Assembly (NCBI GenBank): GCA_937898885.1
Contig: CALDKD010000100.1
Location: 1-33,746, forward strand
Direction of reading: 5' to 3'
Origin: an uncultured Bacteroidales bacterium
Lineage (GTDB): Bacteria; Bacteroidota; Bacteroidia; Bacteroidales; Bacteroidaceae
Length of the DNA: 33,746 nucleotides
Part shown: positions 1-8,008 of the stretch, in pieces
Layout of the letters: the number at the start of each line of letters is the position of its first letter
How positions within the stretch are numbered: the first letter of the stretch is position 1
The notes under the pieces: generated by a model
Told to the model about the DNA's origin: nothing
The model's database searches: none
What the model saw: only the letters and a program-made list of their open reading frames with translations
Made by a program: the position numbers and the translations under genes

Positions 1-2
1 AC

Positions 3-1094
3 GAAAGGATAGCCGATTCCCTTGATGCCGCTATCCTCAAGGCAGCATCCGGCTGTCACTACATAATGGGCCCGGAAGTCAAACAGCTGGAGGCTGAACT
101 GGCAGAATACGTTGGGGTCAAGCATTGCCTTTCCTGTGCCAATGGTACCGATGCCCTGACGCTGGCACTTAAGGCCTGGGGCATTGGCCCGGGAGATGCT
201 GTCTTTGTTCCTGATTTCACTTTCTTCGCTTCCGCGGAGGTCGTTGCTGCAGAGGGCGCCGTTCCGGTATTTGTGGACGTATTGGAGAATACCTTCAATA
301 TGGATCCCTTCGATCTTGAACGCGCAATCCTTGAAGTAAAGGCTGCGGGCGAACTTGCCCCCAAGGCGATCGTCGCCGTTGATCTCTTCGGCCTGCCGGC
401 CGATTACAGGCGTATACGCGAGATTGCAAAGTTCTATAATCTCTTGGTGCTTGAAGACGGCGCACAGGGCTTTGGCGGATCAATGGACGGTGAGAGGGCT
501 TGCTCTTTTGGAGATATCGCAACAACATCCTTCTTCCCTGCCAAGCCGCTTGGATGCTACGGAGATGGCGGGGCCGTATTTACCGATAATGACGAGTGGG
601 CCGCTCTCATTGAGAGCTACCGTGTCCATGGCAAGGGAAGCAACAAATACGAGAACATACGCTTAGGTTTGAACTCCCGCCTTGATACTATCCAGGCAGC
701 CGTCCTGCTGGAGAAATTCAAGGCTTTCAAGGGCTGGGAGCTGACCGATGTCAATGCCGCTGCCGCGGCGTATTCGGCTCGCCTCGCAGGCACCGTAAAG
801 GTGCCCGCCGTGCCCGCCGGATTCGGCTCAAGCTGGGCTCAGTACTCCATACTTCTGGAGTCCTCTGAGCAGCGCACCCGGGTACAGAATGCTCTTAAGG
901 AAAAGGACATCCCCAGCATGATATATTACCCTCTGCCGATGCATCGCCAGAAGGCGTTCGCCGGCTCCGAGGGGCTTCGCGAATGCCCTGTTGCAGACAG
1001 TCTCTGCCAGCGTGTCCTGGCTCTGCCTATGCACCCTTATTTGACTGAAGAACAGATAGATACAGTTTGCTCTACGCTCCTGTCAGCGCTATGA
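3..1094 (+). CDS. DegT/DnrJ/EryC1 sugar aminotransferase, WbpE/WlbC-like (5' end cut by window)
   Basis: This is a PLP-dependent aminotransferase that should add an amino group to a keto-sugar nucleotide in the cytoplasm. The frame is open from base 3, and the codons before the first ATG (base 66) read like the family's N-terminal helix leading into GPEV, so the true start lies upstream of the window. Visible landmarks are SCANGTDAL (cofactor phosphate region), the LEDGAQGFG segment, and SFFPAKPLGCYGDGG, whose Lys (codon 543-545) is the predicted PLP Schiff-base lysine. The SFFPAKPLGCYGDGG, NSRLDT and LPMHPYL segments resemble WbpE/WlbC, the aminotransferase for UDP-3-keto-GlcNAc uronic acid. 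That would pair it with the WlbA-like dehydrogenase at 31771, although they are 30 kb apart. The stop overlaps the next start by 4 bp. The family is certain; the substrate is inferred. Confidence 0.9.
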   Translation, partial: ERIADSLDAAILKAASGCHYIMGPEVKQLEAELAEYVGVKHCLSCANGTDALTLALKAWGIGPGDAVFVPDFTFFASAEVVAAEGAVPVFVDVLENTFNMDPFDLERAILEVKAAGELAPKAIVAVDLFGLPADYRRIREIAKFYNLLVLEDGAQGFGGSMDGERACSFGDIATTSFFPAKPLGCYGDGGAVFTDNDEWAALIESYRVHGKGSNKYENIRLGLNSRLDTIQAAVLLEKFKAFKGWELTDVNAAAAAYSARLAGTVKVPAVPAGFGSSWAQYSILLESSEQRTRVQNALKEKDIPSMIYYPLPMHRQKAFAGSEGLRECPVADSLCQRVLALPMHPYLTEEQIDTVCSTLLSAL

Positions 1095-2260
1095 AACTAA
1101 GGAAGACTCCCTGGGTCCGCCTGCAGTACGAACCCGACCTCAAAGACTACACTGAATTTGGCTCCGAGAACGGAGCCAAGCTCGATATTTCGTCCGTTGA
1201 GAATCCGGATGTCCTGCGTGTTTATCAGGCCTCCAAGTCGCTCCCGCGTAACGAACTCTGGCCCTGGCTCCTTGCCAATGCCGGCAGCCTTCAGGAGAGT
1301 ACTATCCTGCTTGATACTGACAGCGGAGATATTGTAAAACAATATGCCGACAGGCATCCTCAGTTCTTCTTCTCGCATAAGAGGCTCAACCGCATCAGAC
1401 ACTTGAATACCTTCCTGAATTGCGCTAGCGAAACGCTTGAAGACGGTGGTTACATCATGTGCCATGCTACCACGGCGATGCTTAAAAAGAAGATGATACT
1501 CCGCAGGCATTCGAAACCGGTCGGCTGGTTCCTGTATACACTTCATTACCTTTGGCACCGCGTGTGCCCCAAGTTAAAGGGCGTGAAATGGTTCTACTTT
1601 TGGGTAACAAAGGGACGCAATCGTACATACCATCGTGTAGAAGTTATGGGTAGAATGTATCGTGCTGGTTTTGAGGTCGTTGACGAGGGATTCCGCTTTG
1701 GTGAGTTCTTTGTCCTGGCAAGAAAAGTCAAGGCTCCCATCTGGGATGATGAGCCCAGTTGCGGGCCACTTATCAAGCTTAACCGTGTAAGCAAGGACGG
1801 CAATATGATCGGCGTCTACAAGTTCCGTACAATGTACTCCTACTCGGAGTATCTGCAGCCCTATATGTACCAGCATGGAGGCCTGCAGGAGGGTGGTAAG
1901 TTTGCCAATGATTACCGCGTGAACGAGTGGGGCCGTCTGCTCCGCTCCTGCTGGCTGGATGAGCTTCCCATGTTCATTAATTTCTTCAAGGGACAGATGA
2001 AGTTCGTGGGGGTACGTCCCCTGAGCCGCCACTACTTCAGCCTTTATACTCCTGAGATGCAGAAACTGCGCACCCAGGTAAAGCCGGGCCTCTTCCCTCC
2101 GTTCTACTACGAGAAGGAGACTCCGGTCAGCATAGAGGACGTCCAGTCCTCCGAGCGCCGCTACATCGAGGCCTACCTCAAGGCTCCCTTCAAGACAGAC
2201 TGGCGCTACTTCTGGGGTAGCATCGCCAACATTCTCTTCCATAGGAAGAGGTCGCATTAA
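1091..2260 (+). CDS. Sugar transferase (phosphoglycosyl transferase catalytic domain) fused to a methyltransferase-like N-terminal region
   Basis: The C-terminal part (about residues 222-389) is a bacterial sugar transferase domain, the type that moves a sugar-1-phosphate onto undecaprenyl phosphate to start a glycan. KFRTM (244-248), WLDELP with the predicted catalytic Asp290-Glu291 pair, and FVGVRPLS are visible. The N-terminal half is not the usual polytopic or re-entrant membrane domain. Residues about 70-212 (LEDGGYIMCHA, RVEVMGRMYRAGFEVVDEG) look like the C-terminal half of a SAM methyltransferase fold without a clear SAM-binding glycine motif. A Trp/Tyr-rich stretch (about 145-172) could contact the membrane. 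I chose the ATG at 1091, which overlaps the upstream stop (ATGA); an in-frame ATG at 1067 lies inside the upstream gene. A strong terminator follows, so this closes the upstream transcription unit. The initiating role is inferred. Confidence 0.85.
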   Translation: MKLRKTPWVRLQYEPDLKDYTEFGSENGAKLDISSVENPDVLRVYQASKSLPRNELWPWLLANAGSLQESTILLDTDSGDIVKQYADRHPQFFFSHKRLNRIRHLNTFLNCASETLEDGGYIMCHATTAMLKKKMILRRHSKPVGWFLYTLHYLWHRVCPKLKGVKWFYFWVTKGRNRTYHRVEVMGRMYRAGFEVVDEGFRFGEFFVLARKVKAPIWDDEPSCGPLIKLNRVSKDGNMIGVYKFRTMYSYSEYLQPYMYQHGGLQEGGKFANDYRVNEWGRLLRSCWLDELPMFINFFKGQMKFVGVRPLSRHYFSLYTPEMQKLRTQVKPGLFPPFYYEKETPVSIEDVQSSERRYIEAYLKAPFKTDWRYFWGSIANILFHRKRSH

Positions 2261-2261
2261 T

Positions 2262-2290
2262 GTGAAAATGTTCATATTTACGTGAAAATG
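2262..2290 (+). repeat. Pair of 9-bp direct repeats GTGAAAATG
   Basis: GTGAAAATG occurs at 2262-2270 and again at 2282-2290, a 20-bp spacing, just after the stop codon of the sugar transferase gene. The second copy enters the 5' arm of the terminator hairpin. This could be a binding site or a local duplication; no function is known. Confidence 0.35.
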
Positions 2291-2331
2291 GTCGGAATCT
2301 GCATTCAGAAGCCGGCCATTTTAACTTTTTT
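2285..2331 (+). terminator. Strong intrinsic (Rho-independent) terminator
   Basis: An 11-bp stem pairs AAAATGGTCGG (2285-2295) with CCGGCCATTTT (2312-2322), with one G-U wobble in RNA. Inside it a second 4-bp stem, TCTG (2298-2301) with CAGA (2306-2309), closes a CATT tetraloop. The hairpin is followed by AAC and then a run of six T (2326-2331). This should end transcription from the aminotransferase/sugar-transferase unit and isolate the ABC-transporter operon. Confidence 0.85.
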
Positions 2332-2345
2332 CCATATTTTGTTAC

Positions 2346-2353
2346 TATATTTG
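2346..2353 (+). promoter_or_regulatory. Bacteroidetes-type -7 promoter element (TATATTTG)
   Basis: TATATTTG matches the Bacteroides consensus TAnnTTTG and sits in the only sizeable gap, directly after a terminator and 76 bp before the wzm start. The expected TTG-type -33 element about 19-21 bp upstream is not clear; only a T-rich stretch is present. It is the best candidate for the main promoter of the long operon starting at 2430. Confidence 0.6.
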
Positions 2354-2364
2354 TTGAGATATGT

Positions 2365-2402
2365 ACGTTAGTCGCGCTGCACCCTGCAGTTGGGACTAAT
2401 GT
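2365..2402 (+). promoter_or_regulatory. Structured 5' leader hairpin upstream of wzm
   Basis: The predicted leader can fold into a two-part hairpin. The outer 9-bp stem pairs ACGTTAGTC (2365-2373) with GACTAATGT (2394-2402), with one G-U pair. An asymmetric internal loop (GCG/TTGG) follows, then an inner 5-bp stem CTGCA (2377-2381) with TGCAG (2385-2389) closed by a CCC loop. It starts just after the promoter-like element and is not followed by a T run, so it is not a terminator. It could stabilise the transcript or recruit an antitermination factor; that role is inference. Confidence 0.5.
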
Positions 2403-2429
2403 CCGCGAAGCGTTTCCATCCACTCAACT

Positions 2430-3317
2430 ATGAATCAAGAAGCACAATCCCCGGAGCAGTGGACCACTGTCATCAAGCCCAAGAATAACCTCTTTGAGGT
2501 TAACTTGAAGGAACTCTGGCAATACAGAGACCTCATCTCCCTTTTCATCAAGCGCAACATCATCACCCAATACAAGCAGACCATCCTCGGCCCTGTCTGG
2601 TATGTAGTCCAGCCTGCCCTGACGGTTATCATGTACATGATCGTGTTCGGCGGGATCGCCGGTATTCCTACCGACGGCGTGCCGCGTCCGCTGTTCTACC
2701 TGGCAGGAACATGTATGTGGCAGTATTTTGCCGACTGTCTTACAAAGACGTCCAATACTTTTGTCGACAATGCAAATATTTTCGGCAAAGTCTATTTTCC
2801 GAGGCTTACGGTCCCTATCTCCAATGTGCTTTCCAATTTGTTGAGATTCGCGATTCAGTTCGGATTTTTTATTGTTGTATACTTCGCTTATTCCCTCTTT
2901 GATCCAACATGTGCTGCCCGTCTTAACTGGTATGCTCTGCTTGCCCCTGTTATGGTATTCATGATGGCTGGCCTAGCCCTCGGCTTCGGCATCCTCATCT
3001 CTGCCATGACCACAAAATACCGCGATCTCCAGATTCTATTCACCTTCATAGTCCAACTATGGATGTATGCTACTCCTATCGTTTACCCTCTAAGCCAGAC
3101 AAACAGTATGTTCTGGAATGGTATTCCCGTGCACACACTAATGTGCATTAACCCAGTTACTCCTGTAATTGAAACATTCAAGTATGGCTTCTTGGATTGT
3201 GGCGCATTTATAGGTTGGAGATGGCTGATATATAGTTTTGTGTTTATGGTGGTTCTTCTGGCGGTGGGTGTTGTAGTCTTCAACAGGGTTCAGAAGAGTT
3301 TTATGGATACTGTCTAG
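2430..3317 (+). CDS. wzm: Polysaccharide ABC exporter permease (Wzm/KpsM/TagG family)
   Basis: This is the inner-membrane half of an ABC-2 transporter that exports lipid-linked or completed polysaccharide. At 295 residues it has the usual length. A cytoplasmic N-terminus leads into the family hallmark QTILGPVWYVVQPAL (50-64), then PLFYLAGTCMWQYF (87-100) and KVYFPRLTVPIS (120-131). About six hydrophobic membrane segments can be drawn. It is the first gene after the 2285 terminator and 2346 promoter-like element, and its ATPase partner starts 15 bp downstream. No clear Shine-Dalgarno sequence precedes the ATG at 2430, as is common in Bacteroidetes. The family call is firm; the identity of the exported polymer is not visible here. 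Confidence 0.95.
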   Translation: MNQEAQSPEQWTTVIKPKNNLFEVNLKELWQYRDLISLFIKRNIITQYKQTILGPVWYVVQPALTVIMYMIVFGGIAGIPTDGVPRPLFYLAGTCMWQYFADCLTKTSNTFVDNANIFGKVYFPRLTVPISNVLSNLLRFAIQFGFFIVVYFAYSLFDPTCAARLNWYALLAPVMVFMMAGLALGFGILISAMTTKYRDLQILFTFIVQLWMYATPIVYPLSQTNSMFWNGIPVHTLMCINPVTPVIETFKYGFLDCGAFIGWRWLIYSFVFMVVLLAVGVVVFNRVQKSFMDTV

Positions 3318-3332
3318 TTTATTTATAGCATT

Positions 3333-4634
3333 ATGCCAACTGCAATAGAGTTCAATAATATAAGCAAACAATACAGGCTGGGACTCGTTTCAACGAAAAC
3401 TTTATCTCATGATTTGAACAGGTGGTGGACCGTCAATGTTCTGCATAAAGAGGATCCATATCTGAAAATCGGGTCTGCCAATGACCGCTCAGCTGCTGCC
3501 GATTCAGAATATGTCTGGGCTTTGAGAAATATAGATTTCAAAGTTGAGCAGGGCGATGTTGTTGGTATTATTGGGAAGAATGGAGCAGGAAAGAGTACCT
3601 TGCTCAAGCTCCTCAGCAAGATTACGGCCCCTACTACTGGAACCATCAATGCACGGGGGCGCATTGGAGCTCTTCTTGAAGTCGGTACTGGTTTTCATCA
3701 GGAAATGACCGGCCGAGAGAATATTTATTTGAATGGAGCCATCATGGGAATGACCAAGCAGGAAATTTCAAGAAAACTTGATGAAATTGTTGATTTCTCA
3801 GGCTGTGAAAGATATATTGATACTCCTGTCAAGCGTTATTCATCAGGAATGACGGTCCGTCTTGGATTTGCAGTTGCAGCATTCCTTGAACCGGAGATCC
3901 TGGTTGTTGATGAAGTGCTTGCTGTAGGCGATGCCGAGTTCCAGAAGAAAGCGATAGGCAAGATGCAGGATGTTAGCCGTGGTGAAGGACGTACAGTTCT
4001 TTTCGTGAGTCACAACATGACTAGTATCCGTCAACTTTGCAAGACTGGTGTTCTTTTGGATAAGGGGGAGACAGTATTCAGCGGGAACATTTCCGAGACT
4101 GTGGACTATTATCTGAAAGGGAATTTGGCGATGCGTGGAGATGTTTCACTGATTGACGAACATAATATTCAGAACTATCGCATAGCCAGAGACAGCAATA
4201 TTCATCCTGTAGAAATAATAGAAGCAGAGAGATTGAATAAATATGTCGTTGACTCTAAGGATCCTGTTTCTTTCCGCTTACGATTGAGGAATAATTACGG
4301 AGTTGAAAATGTACAGATATGCTGTTTGATTGATGATGCCCTTTCCGAAGCCAGAACAGGGCTGTGCTGCTCGAGGGAGATTGCTTTGGAAAATGGAAAG
4401 ATGGAGATTGATGTGGTTGTCAAGATAGATGCTTTGCACCTGACCAAGGGCCGGTATATGGTCAACTTCTGGATTGGGAAAGGCGATATCAGAACATCAA
4501 TGCATTTCTATGACAGAATCTTCAATTCGCTGACGTTTGAAGTTGATTCATGCGATGGAGAATACATAAATACATGGGACCCTACATGGGGGTATTGCTT
4601 GTTCAATAATCCTGAGGTTGAGGTGTTGAAATAA
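3333..4634 (+). CDS. wzt: Polysaccharide ABC exporter ATPase with C-terminal glycan-binding domain (Wzt)
   Basis: This is the nucleotide-binding subunit partnered with the permease at 2430. The Walker A motif is GKNGAGKST (81-89), the ABC signature is YSSGM (169-173), the Walker B motif is ILVVDE (189-194) and the H-loop His is 227. A long N-terminal insert (about residues 20-60) precedes the Walker A strand. At 433 residues the protein is much longer than a bare ATPase such as KpsT. Residues from about 265 to the end form a separate, beta-rich domain like the Wzt C-terminal carbohydrate-binding jelly roll, which in known O-antigen systems recognises the capped, non-reducing end of the chain. 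No known capping enzyme was recognised in the window. The family assignment is very secure. Confidence 0.95.
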   Translation: MPTAIEFNNISKQYRLGLVSTKTLSHDLNRWWTVNVLHKEDPYLKIGSANDRSAAADSEYVWALRNIDFKVEQGDVVGIIGKNGAGKSTLLKLLSKITAPTTGTINARGRIGALLEVGTGFHQEMTGRENIYLNGAIMGMTKQEISRKLDEIVDFSGCERYIDTPVKRYSSGMTVRLGFAVAAFLEPEILVVDEVLAVGDAEFQKKAIGKMQDVSRGEGRTVLFVSHNMTSIRQLCKTGVLLDKGETVFSGNISETVDYYLKGNLAMRGDVSLIDEHNIQNYRIARDSNIHPVEIIEAERLNKYVVDSKDPVSFRLRLRNNYGVENVQICCLIDDALSEARTGLCCSREIALENGKMEIDVVVKIDALHLTKGRYMVNFWIGKGDIRTSMHFYDRIFNSLTFEVDSCDGEYINTWDPTWGYCLFNNPEVEVLK

Positions 4635-4636
4635 TA

Positions 4637-5764
4637 ATGAAAACGTTAGCGGTAATAGGTGCAGGTTATCTTCAAAGGCCTTTGGTTGAGAAGGCTAAAG
4701 CATTGGGCCTGCATGTCATTTGCTTCGCCTGGGCCGAAGGGGCAGTATGCAAAGATATAGCAGATGAATTTTATCCGCTGTCAGTTGTTGAAAAAGAAAG
4801 GATTCTCAATATCTGCAGAGAGAAATCCATTGATGGCATATGCACAATAGCCTCTGATGTTGCAGCGCCGACAGTTGCTTTCGTTGCTGAACAAATGGGT
4901 TTGGTCGGCAATAGTTATGAGGTTGCTGTGTGCGCTAACAACAAGTATATGATGCGTAACGCCTTTTATGAGGCGGGTGTTCCATGCCCAAAGTATCATA
5001 TGGTACAGAGCATTTGCGAGTTGGATCAACTTTCCAATACCGTGTCTTTCCCGGTCATTGTCAAGCCGTCAGACAGGTCGGGCAGCCTCGGCGTGTCCAA
5101 GGTGGATACTATTGAGGATTTGAGTGATGCCGCCAATATTGCTTTGTCTGCTTCATTCAAGCACCAGGCAATGGTTGAAGAGTACATCGGCGGTCGGGAA
5201 ATCAGTGTGGAGTTCATCTCATACAATGGGGTACACTATCCGCTGACAATTACCGATAAAGTAACCACGGGTGCGCCTCATTTTGTTGAATTGGAACATC
5301 ATCAGCCTTCCACATTGTCCAAGGACCAGTATATTCTGATATATGAAACCACTAAAAGAGCGTTGAACTCTCTTGGTATCACGAACGGCGCCTCTCATTC
5401 GGAATATAAGATTACAGAGGACGGCCGCTTGTATATTATGGAAATCGGCGCCAGGATGGGAGGGGATTTTATCGGCTCCGACCTTGTCAGACTTTCTACC
5501 GGATACGATTTTGTTGAAGGTGTAATCAGAGTTGCCCTTGGTGAATTCGTGGCACCGGTTTTTACATGCTCTTTGTGCTCTGGCGTATATTTCCTGTGCA
5601 AGGAAACGGAATACCTGGCAGAGGCTTTCAACCATGTGCATGACTTTCCACAAATTGCCAAGTCGGAGTTGACGTCAATGAATCTTGATAATGTTAAGTG
5701 TAGTGCAGACAGGAGCGGATATATGATATATCAGTCCGATAAAAAGTGGACTCCCGAATTGTAG
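4637..5764 (+). CDS. ATP-grasp family ligase of unknown substrate
   Basis: ATP-grasp enzymes join a carboxylate to an amine or thiol through an acyl-phosphate. An N-terminal Rossmann-like preATP-grasp domain begins with AVIGAGYLQRP (5-15). The ATP-binding part shows NKYMMRNAFYEAGVP (102-116), FPVIVKPSDRSGSLGV (138-153), the acidic EEYIGGREISVEF (181-193) and the metal-binding segment YIMEIGARMGGDFIGSDL (266-283). The length (375 aa) fits biotin-carboxylase-like or peptide-ligase-like members. It follows wzt by 2 bp in the polysaccharide operon. A plausible job is attaching an amino acid or similar group to a uronic acid or amino sugar, but nothing in the sequence fixes the substrate. Confidence 0.8.
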   Translation: MKTLAVIGAGYLQRPLVEKAKALGLHVICFAWAEGAVCKDIADEFYPLSVVEKERILNICREKSIDGICTIASDVAAPTVAFVAEQMGLVGNSYEVAVCANNKYMMRNAFYEAGVPCPKYHMVQSICELDQLSNTVSFPVIVKPSDRSGSLGVSKVDTIEDLSDAANIALSASFKHQAMVEEYIGGREISVEFISYNGVHYPLTITDKVTTGAPHFVELEHHQPSTLSKDQYILIYETTKRALNSLGITNGASHSEYKITEDGRLYIMEIGARMGGDFIGSDLVRLSTGYDFVEGVIRVALGEFVAPVFTCSLCSGVYFLCKETEYLAEAFNHVHDFPQIAKSELTSMNLDNVKCSADRSGYMIYQSDKKWTPEL

Positions 5765-5785
5765 TATTTCAGCGGTACCAGCTAT

Positions 5786-6619
5786 ATGCTTGTTTATAAA
5801 AGAATAATTTGTGACTGCCCGGGTCAATTATGCAATCGGCTATGGTCGTATCTCGACACCGTTTCCTGGGCTGTGAAGAATAATAAGAAGGTCGCCATCC
5901 TGTTCTGGGATGAGAACATTAAGTATTTCGACAGATTCAGGAATTGCAAGTATGTCTCATTCCCATTCTATAATAGGGCAATGCTGACGAAATATGGAGA
6001 CAAATGGGGCCGTTTTGTCGTCCGCAAGTTGCACTCGAAAAAACTTCAATCTTTTTATTCGAGCGGAATAGGACGTAAATTGGGGTTTGTCGAAGGATGG
6101 CCGCTAAGGGAGTGTGACAGGTATTACCCTTCTGTAAAGCAAGAAGTCAACCAGTTGTTCACCCCTAATGATCCAATTAAGAAACGCGTTGATTCGCTTT
6201 TTGACTCATTGCGGCGCTCCGGGAAATTCGTTGTTGGAATTCATATACGTAGGGGCGACTATAAAATATGGCGGGATGGAATGTATTTTTACGATCATCT
6301 TACATATTCCAAATGGATGGCCCAGTTGGTGGCACTGAATCCGGATAAATCTGTTTGTTTTTACATTGCTTCTAATGAGCCGGTTCCCGATGACTTGATG
6401 CAACGGTTCGACTCTTATACTATTGAACATGCTTGTGCTGTGGATGATTTGTACGCTTTGTCTCTTTGCGATGCTATCATAGGGCCGCCAAGTACTTTCT
6501 CACAATGGGCTTCCATGATGGGCTCGGTGAAGTATAGAGTCATGAAACATCAGGAAGATGAAATATTATCAATGGACGAGTTTTCCAGATTGGTCTCATT
6601 CTCCCGTTTTGAAGAATAA
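5786..6619 (+). CDS. Fucosyltransferase-like glycosyltransferase (GT11-like, HxRRGDY motif)
   Basis: This is a 277-residue glycosyltransferase likely to use GDP-fucose or a related GDP-sugar. The hallmark is GIHIRRGDY (151-159), the donor-binding HxRRGDY motif of alpha-1,2- and alpha-1,6-fucosyltransferases. The N-terminus, CPGQLCNRLWSYL, resembles the G-N-Q/R-L motif of GT11, and GPPSTFSQWASMMG near the C-terminus matches the family's FSSFSWW-like motif. It sits 21 bp after the ATP-grasp gene. No GDP-fucose synthesis genes are in the window, so the donor would be made elsewhere or be a different sugar. The superfamily is fairly sure; exact donor and linkage are unknown. Confidence 0.75.
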   Translation: MLVYKRIICDCPGQLCNRLWSYLDTVSWAVKNNKKVAILFWDENIKYFDRFRNCKYVSFPFYNRAMLTKYGDKWGRFVVRKLHSKKLQSFYSSGIGRKLGFVEGWPLRECDRYYPSVKQEVNQLFTPNDPIKKRVDSLFDSLRRSGKFVVGIHIRRGDYKIWRDGMYFYDHLTYSKWMAQLVALNPDKSVCFYIASNEPVPDDLMQRFDSYTIEHACAVDDLYALSLCDAIIGPPSTFSQWASMMGSVKYRVMKHQEDEILSMDEFSRLVSFSRFEE

Positions 6620-6634
6620 CTTTATTTGAATTAT

Positions 6635-8008
6635 ATGTCTGAACGATATGGAATAAGCTTTCTGGCGTCTGCCATGACAGAGAATAATCCGTTCATCAGT
6701 ACGGAAGAAGCCTTGTTGTGGTTGCGCGAACAGAAATCAAGGGTTGCAGTCAGGATTGACAGGATTCCCCTTGAAGAGGCCGGCGACTGGGCTTTTGATC
6801 CGAAGGGAAATTATTGCCACAAAAGCGGAAAGTTCTTTTCCATAGAAGGTGTGTCGGTCAGCACGAATTACGGAACAGTCCCTCATTGGGAACAGCCAAT
6901 CATTAACCAACCGGAGGTGGGCTTCCTGGGGATAATCTGCAAGGAGGTCAATGGTGTTCTGCTTTTCCTGCTCCAGGCAAAGGTTGAACCAGGCAATATC
7001 AATACGGTTCAATTGTCACCTACGCTGCAGGCAACAAAAAGTAATTATACCCAGGTCCACAAAGGACGCAAGCCGCTGTATCTTGAATATTTCGTAAATG
7101 CAAGGCCGGATCAAGTGCTTCTGGATCAATTGCAGTCGGAACAGGGCGCCAGATTCCTGAAGAAGAGGAACAGGAACATCATAATTAAAGTCGATGATGA
7201 CATCGAGGTCTATGATAACTATATCTGGCTGACGTTAGGGCAGATCAAGAAGCTTTGCATGTTTGACAATATTGTCAATATGGATACCAGGACTGTCATT
7301 TCCGGAATCCCATTCCCTGATACTGGCTATCTGGATGGCAATGACTCAATTGGGATTTCCTTCCTGGACGAGAGCAACTCAAAGAATACTACAACCGATA
7401 TTATCAGTTGGATGACAGCTCTGAAGTGCAAATATGAATTGTCCGTATCCCAGATCCCTCTTCTATGCGTTGAAAAATGGCATCATACTGACGGGTGCAT
7501 TGTTCATGAGAGCGGGAAGTATTTCAGCGTAATCGCTGCTGATATCAATGTTGAGAACAGGGAGGTCCAGAAGTGGTCGCAGCCACTTATCATGCCGCAT
7601 CAGATTGGTCTGGTTGCGTTCATTGTCAAGAAAATCAATGGAACCTACCACTTCCTGATTCAGGGGAAGGTCGAGGTCGGGAATTTTGATATTCTTGAAA
7701 TGGCTCCTACGGTTCAGTGTGTAACGGATAGTTATGCCGGAGCAAAGGATCTGCCGTTCCTCGACTATGTCCTGAATGCATCCGAGGATATGATCCGTGT
7801 GGATACATTCCAGTCAGAAGAAGGCGGGCGTTTCTATCAGGAACAGAACAGGAATATGATTGTTGAGGCGTCGGATGATTTTGACGAATCCAATCTTCCG
7901 GAGAACTATATATGGATGACATATCGTCAGCTGATGAATTTCATCCAGTACAATAACTATTTGAATATTCAGGCAAGAAGCCTCATATCATTAATTCAGT
8001 TCATATGA
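6635..8008 (+). CDS. NDP-hexose 2,3-dehydratase (EvaA/TylCVI family)
   Basis: This enzyme should remove water across C2-C3 of dTDP-4-keto-6-deoxyglucose, the committed step to 2-deoxysugars. The protein is an internal duplication. Module 1 has PIINQPEVGFLGI, QAKVEPGNINTVQLSPTLQA and QSEQGARFLKKRNRN. Module 2 (from about residue 250) has PLIMPHQIGLVAF, QGKVEVGNFDILEMAPTVQC and QSEEGGRFYQEQNRN. This tandem architecture and these motifs are diagnostic of the family known from antibiotic glycosylation (vancosamine, tylosin sugars). I chose the ATG at 6635; an in-frame TTG lies 9 bp upstream. Its length (457 aa) fits the family. It overlaps the next gene by 4 bp (ATGA), tying it to the aminotransferase. 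Module 2 is more diverged from consensus than module 1. Confidence 0.93.
   Translation: MSERYGISFLASAMTENNPFISTEEALLWLREQKSRVAVRIDRIPLEEAGDWAFDPKGNYCHKSGKFFSIEGVSVSTNYGTVPHWEQPIINQPEVGFLGIICKEVNGVLLFLLQAKVEPGNINTVQLSPTLQATKSNYTQVHKGRKPLYLEYFVNARPDQVLLDQLQSEQGARFLKKRNRNIIIKVDDDIEVYDNYIWLTLGQIKKLCMFDNIVNMDTRTVISGIPFPDTGYLDGNDSIGISFLDESNSKNTTTDIISWMTALKCKYELSVSQIPLLCVEKWHHTDGCIVHESGKYFSVIAADINVENREVQKWSQPLIMPHQIGLVAFIVKKINGTYHFLIQGKVEVGNFDILEMAPTVQCVTDSYAGAKDLPFLDYVLNASEDMIRVDTFQSEEGGRFYQEQNRNMIVEASDDFDESNLPENYIWMTYRQLMNFIQYNNYLNIQARSLISLIQFI

Noticed and set aside
1574..2275. Long minus-strand open frame (about 230 codons) opposite the sugar transferase gene
   Set aside because: It lacks any recognisable motif, and the + strand frame carries the full sugar transferase signature. 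It is a shadow of biased codon use.
2261..2429. Invertible (phase-variable) promoter
   Set aside because: I see no pair of inverted repeats flanking the promoter-like element and no recombinase gene in the window. The inverted repeats present are short hairpins within the terminator and leader.
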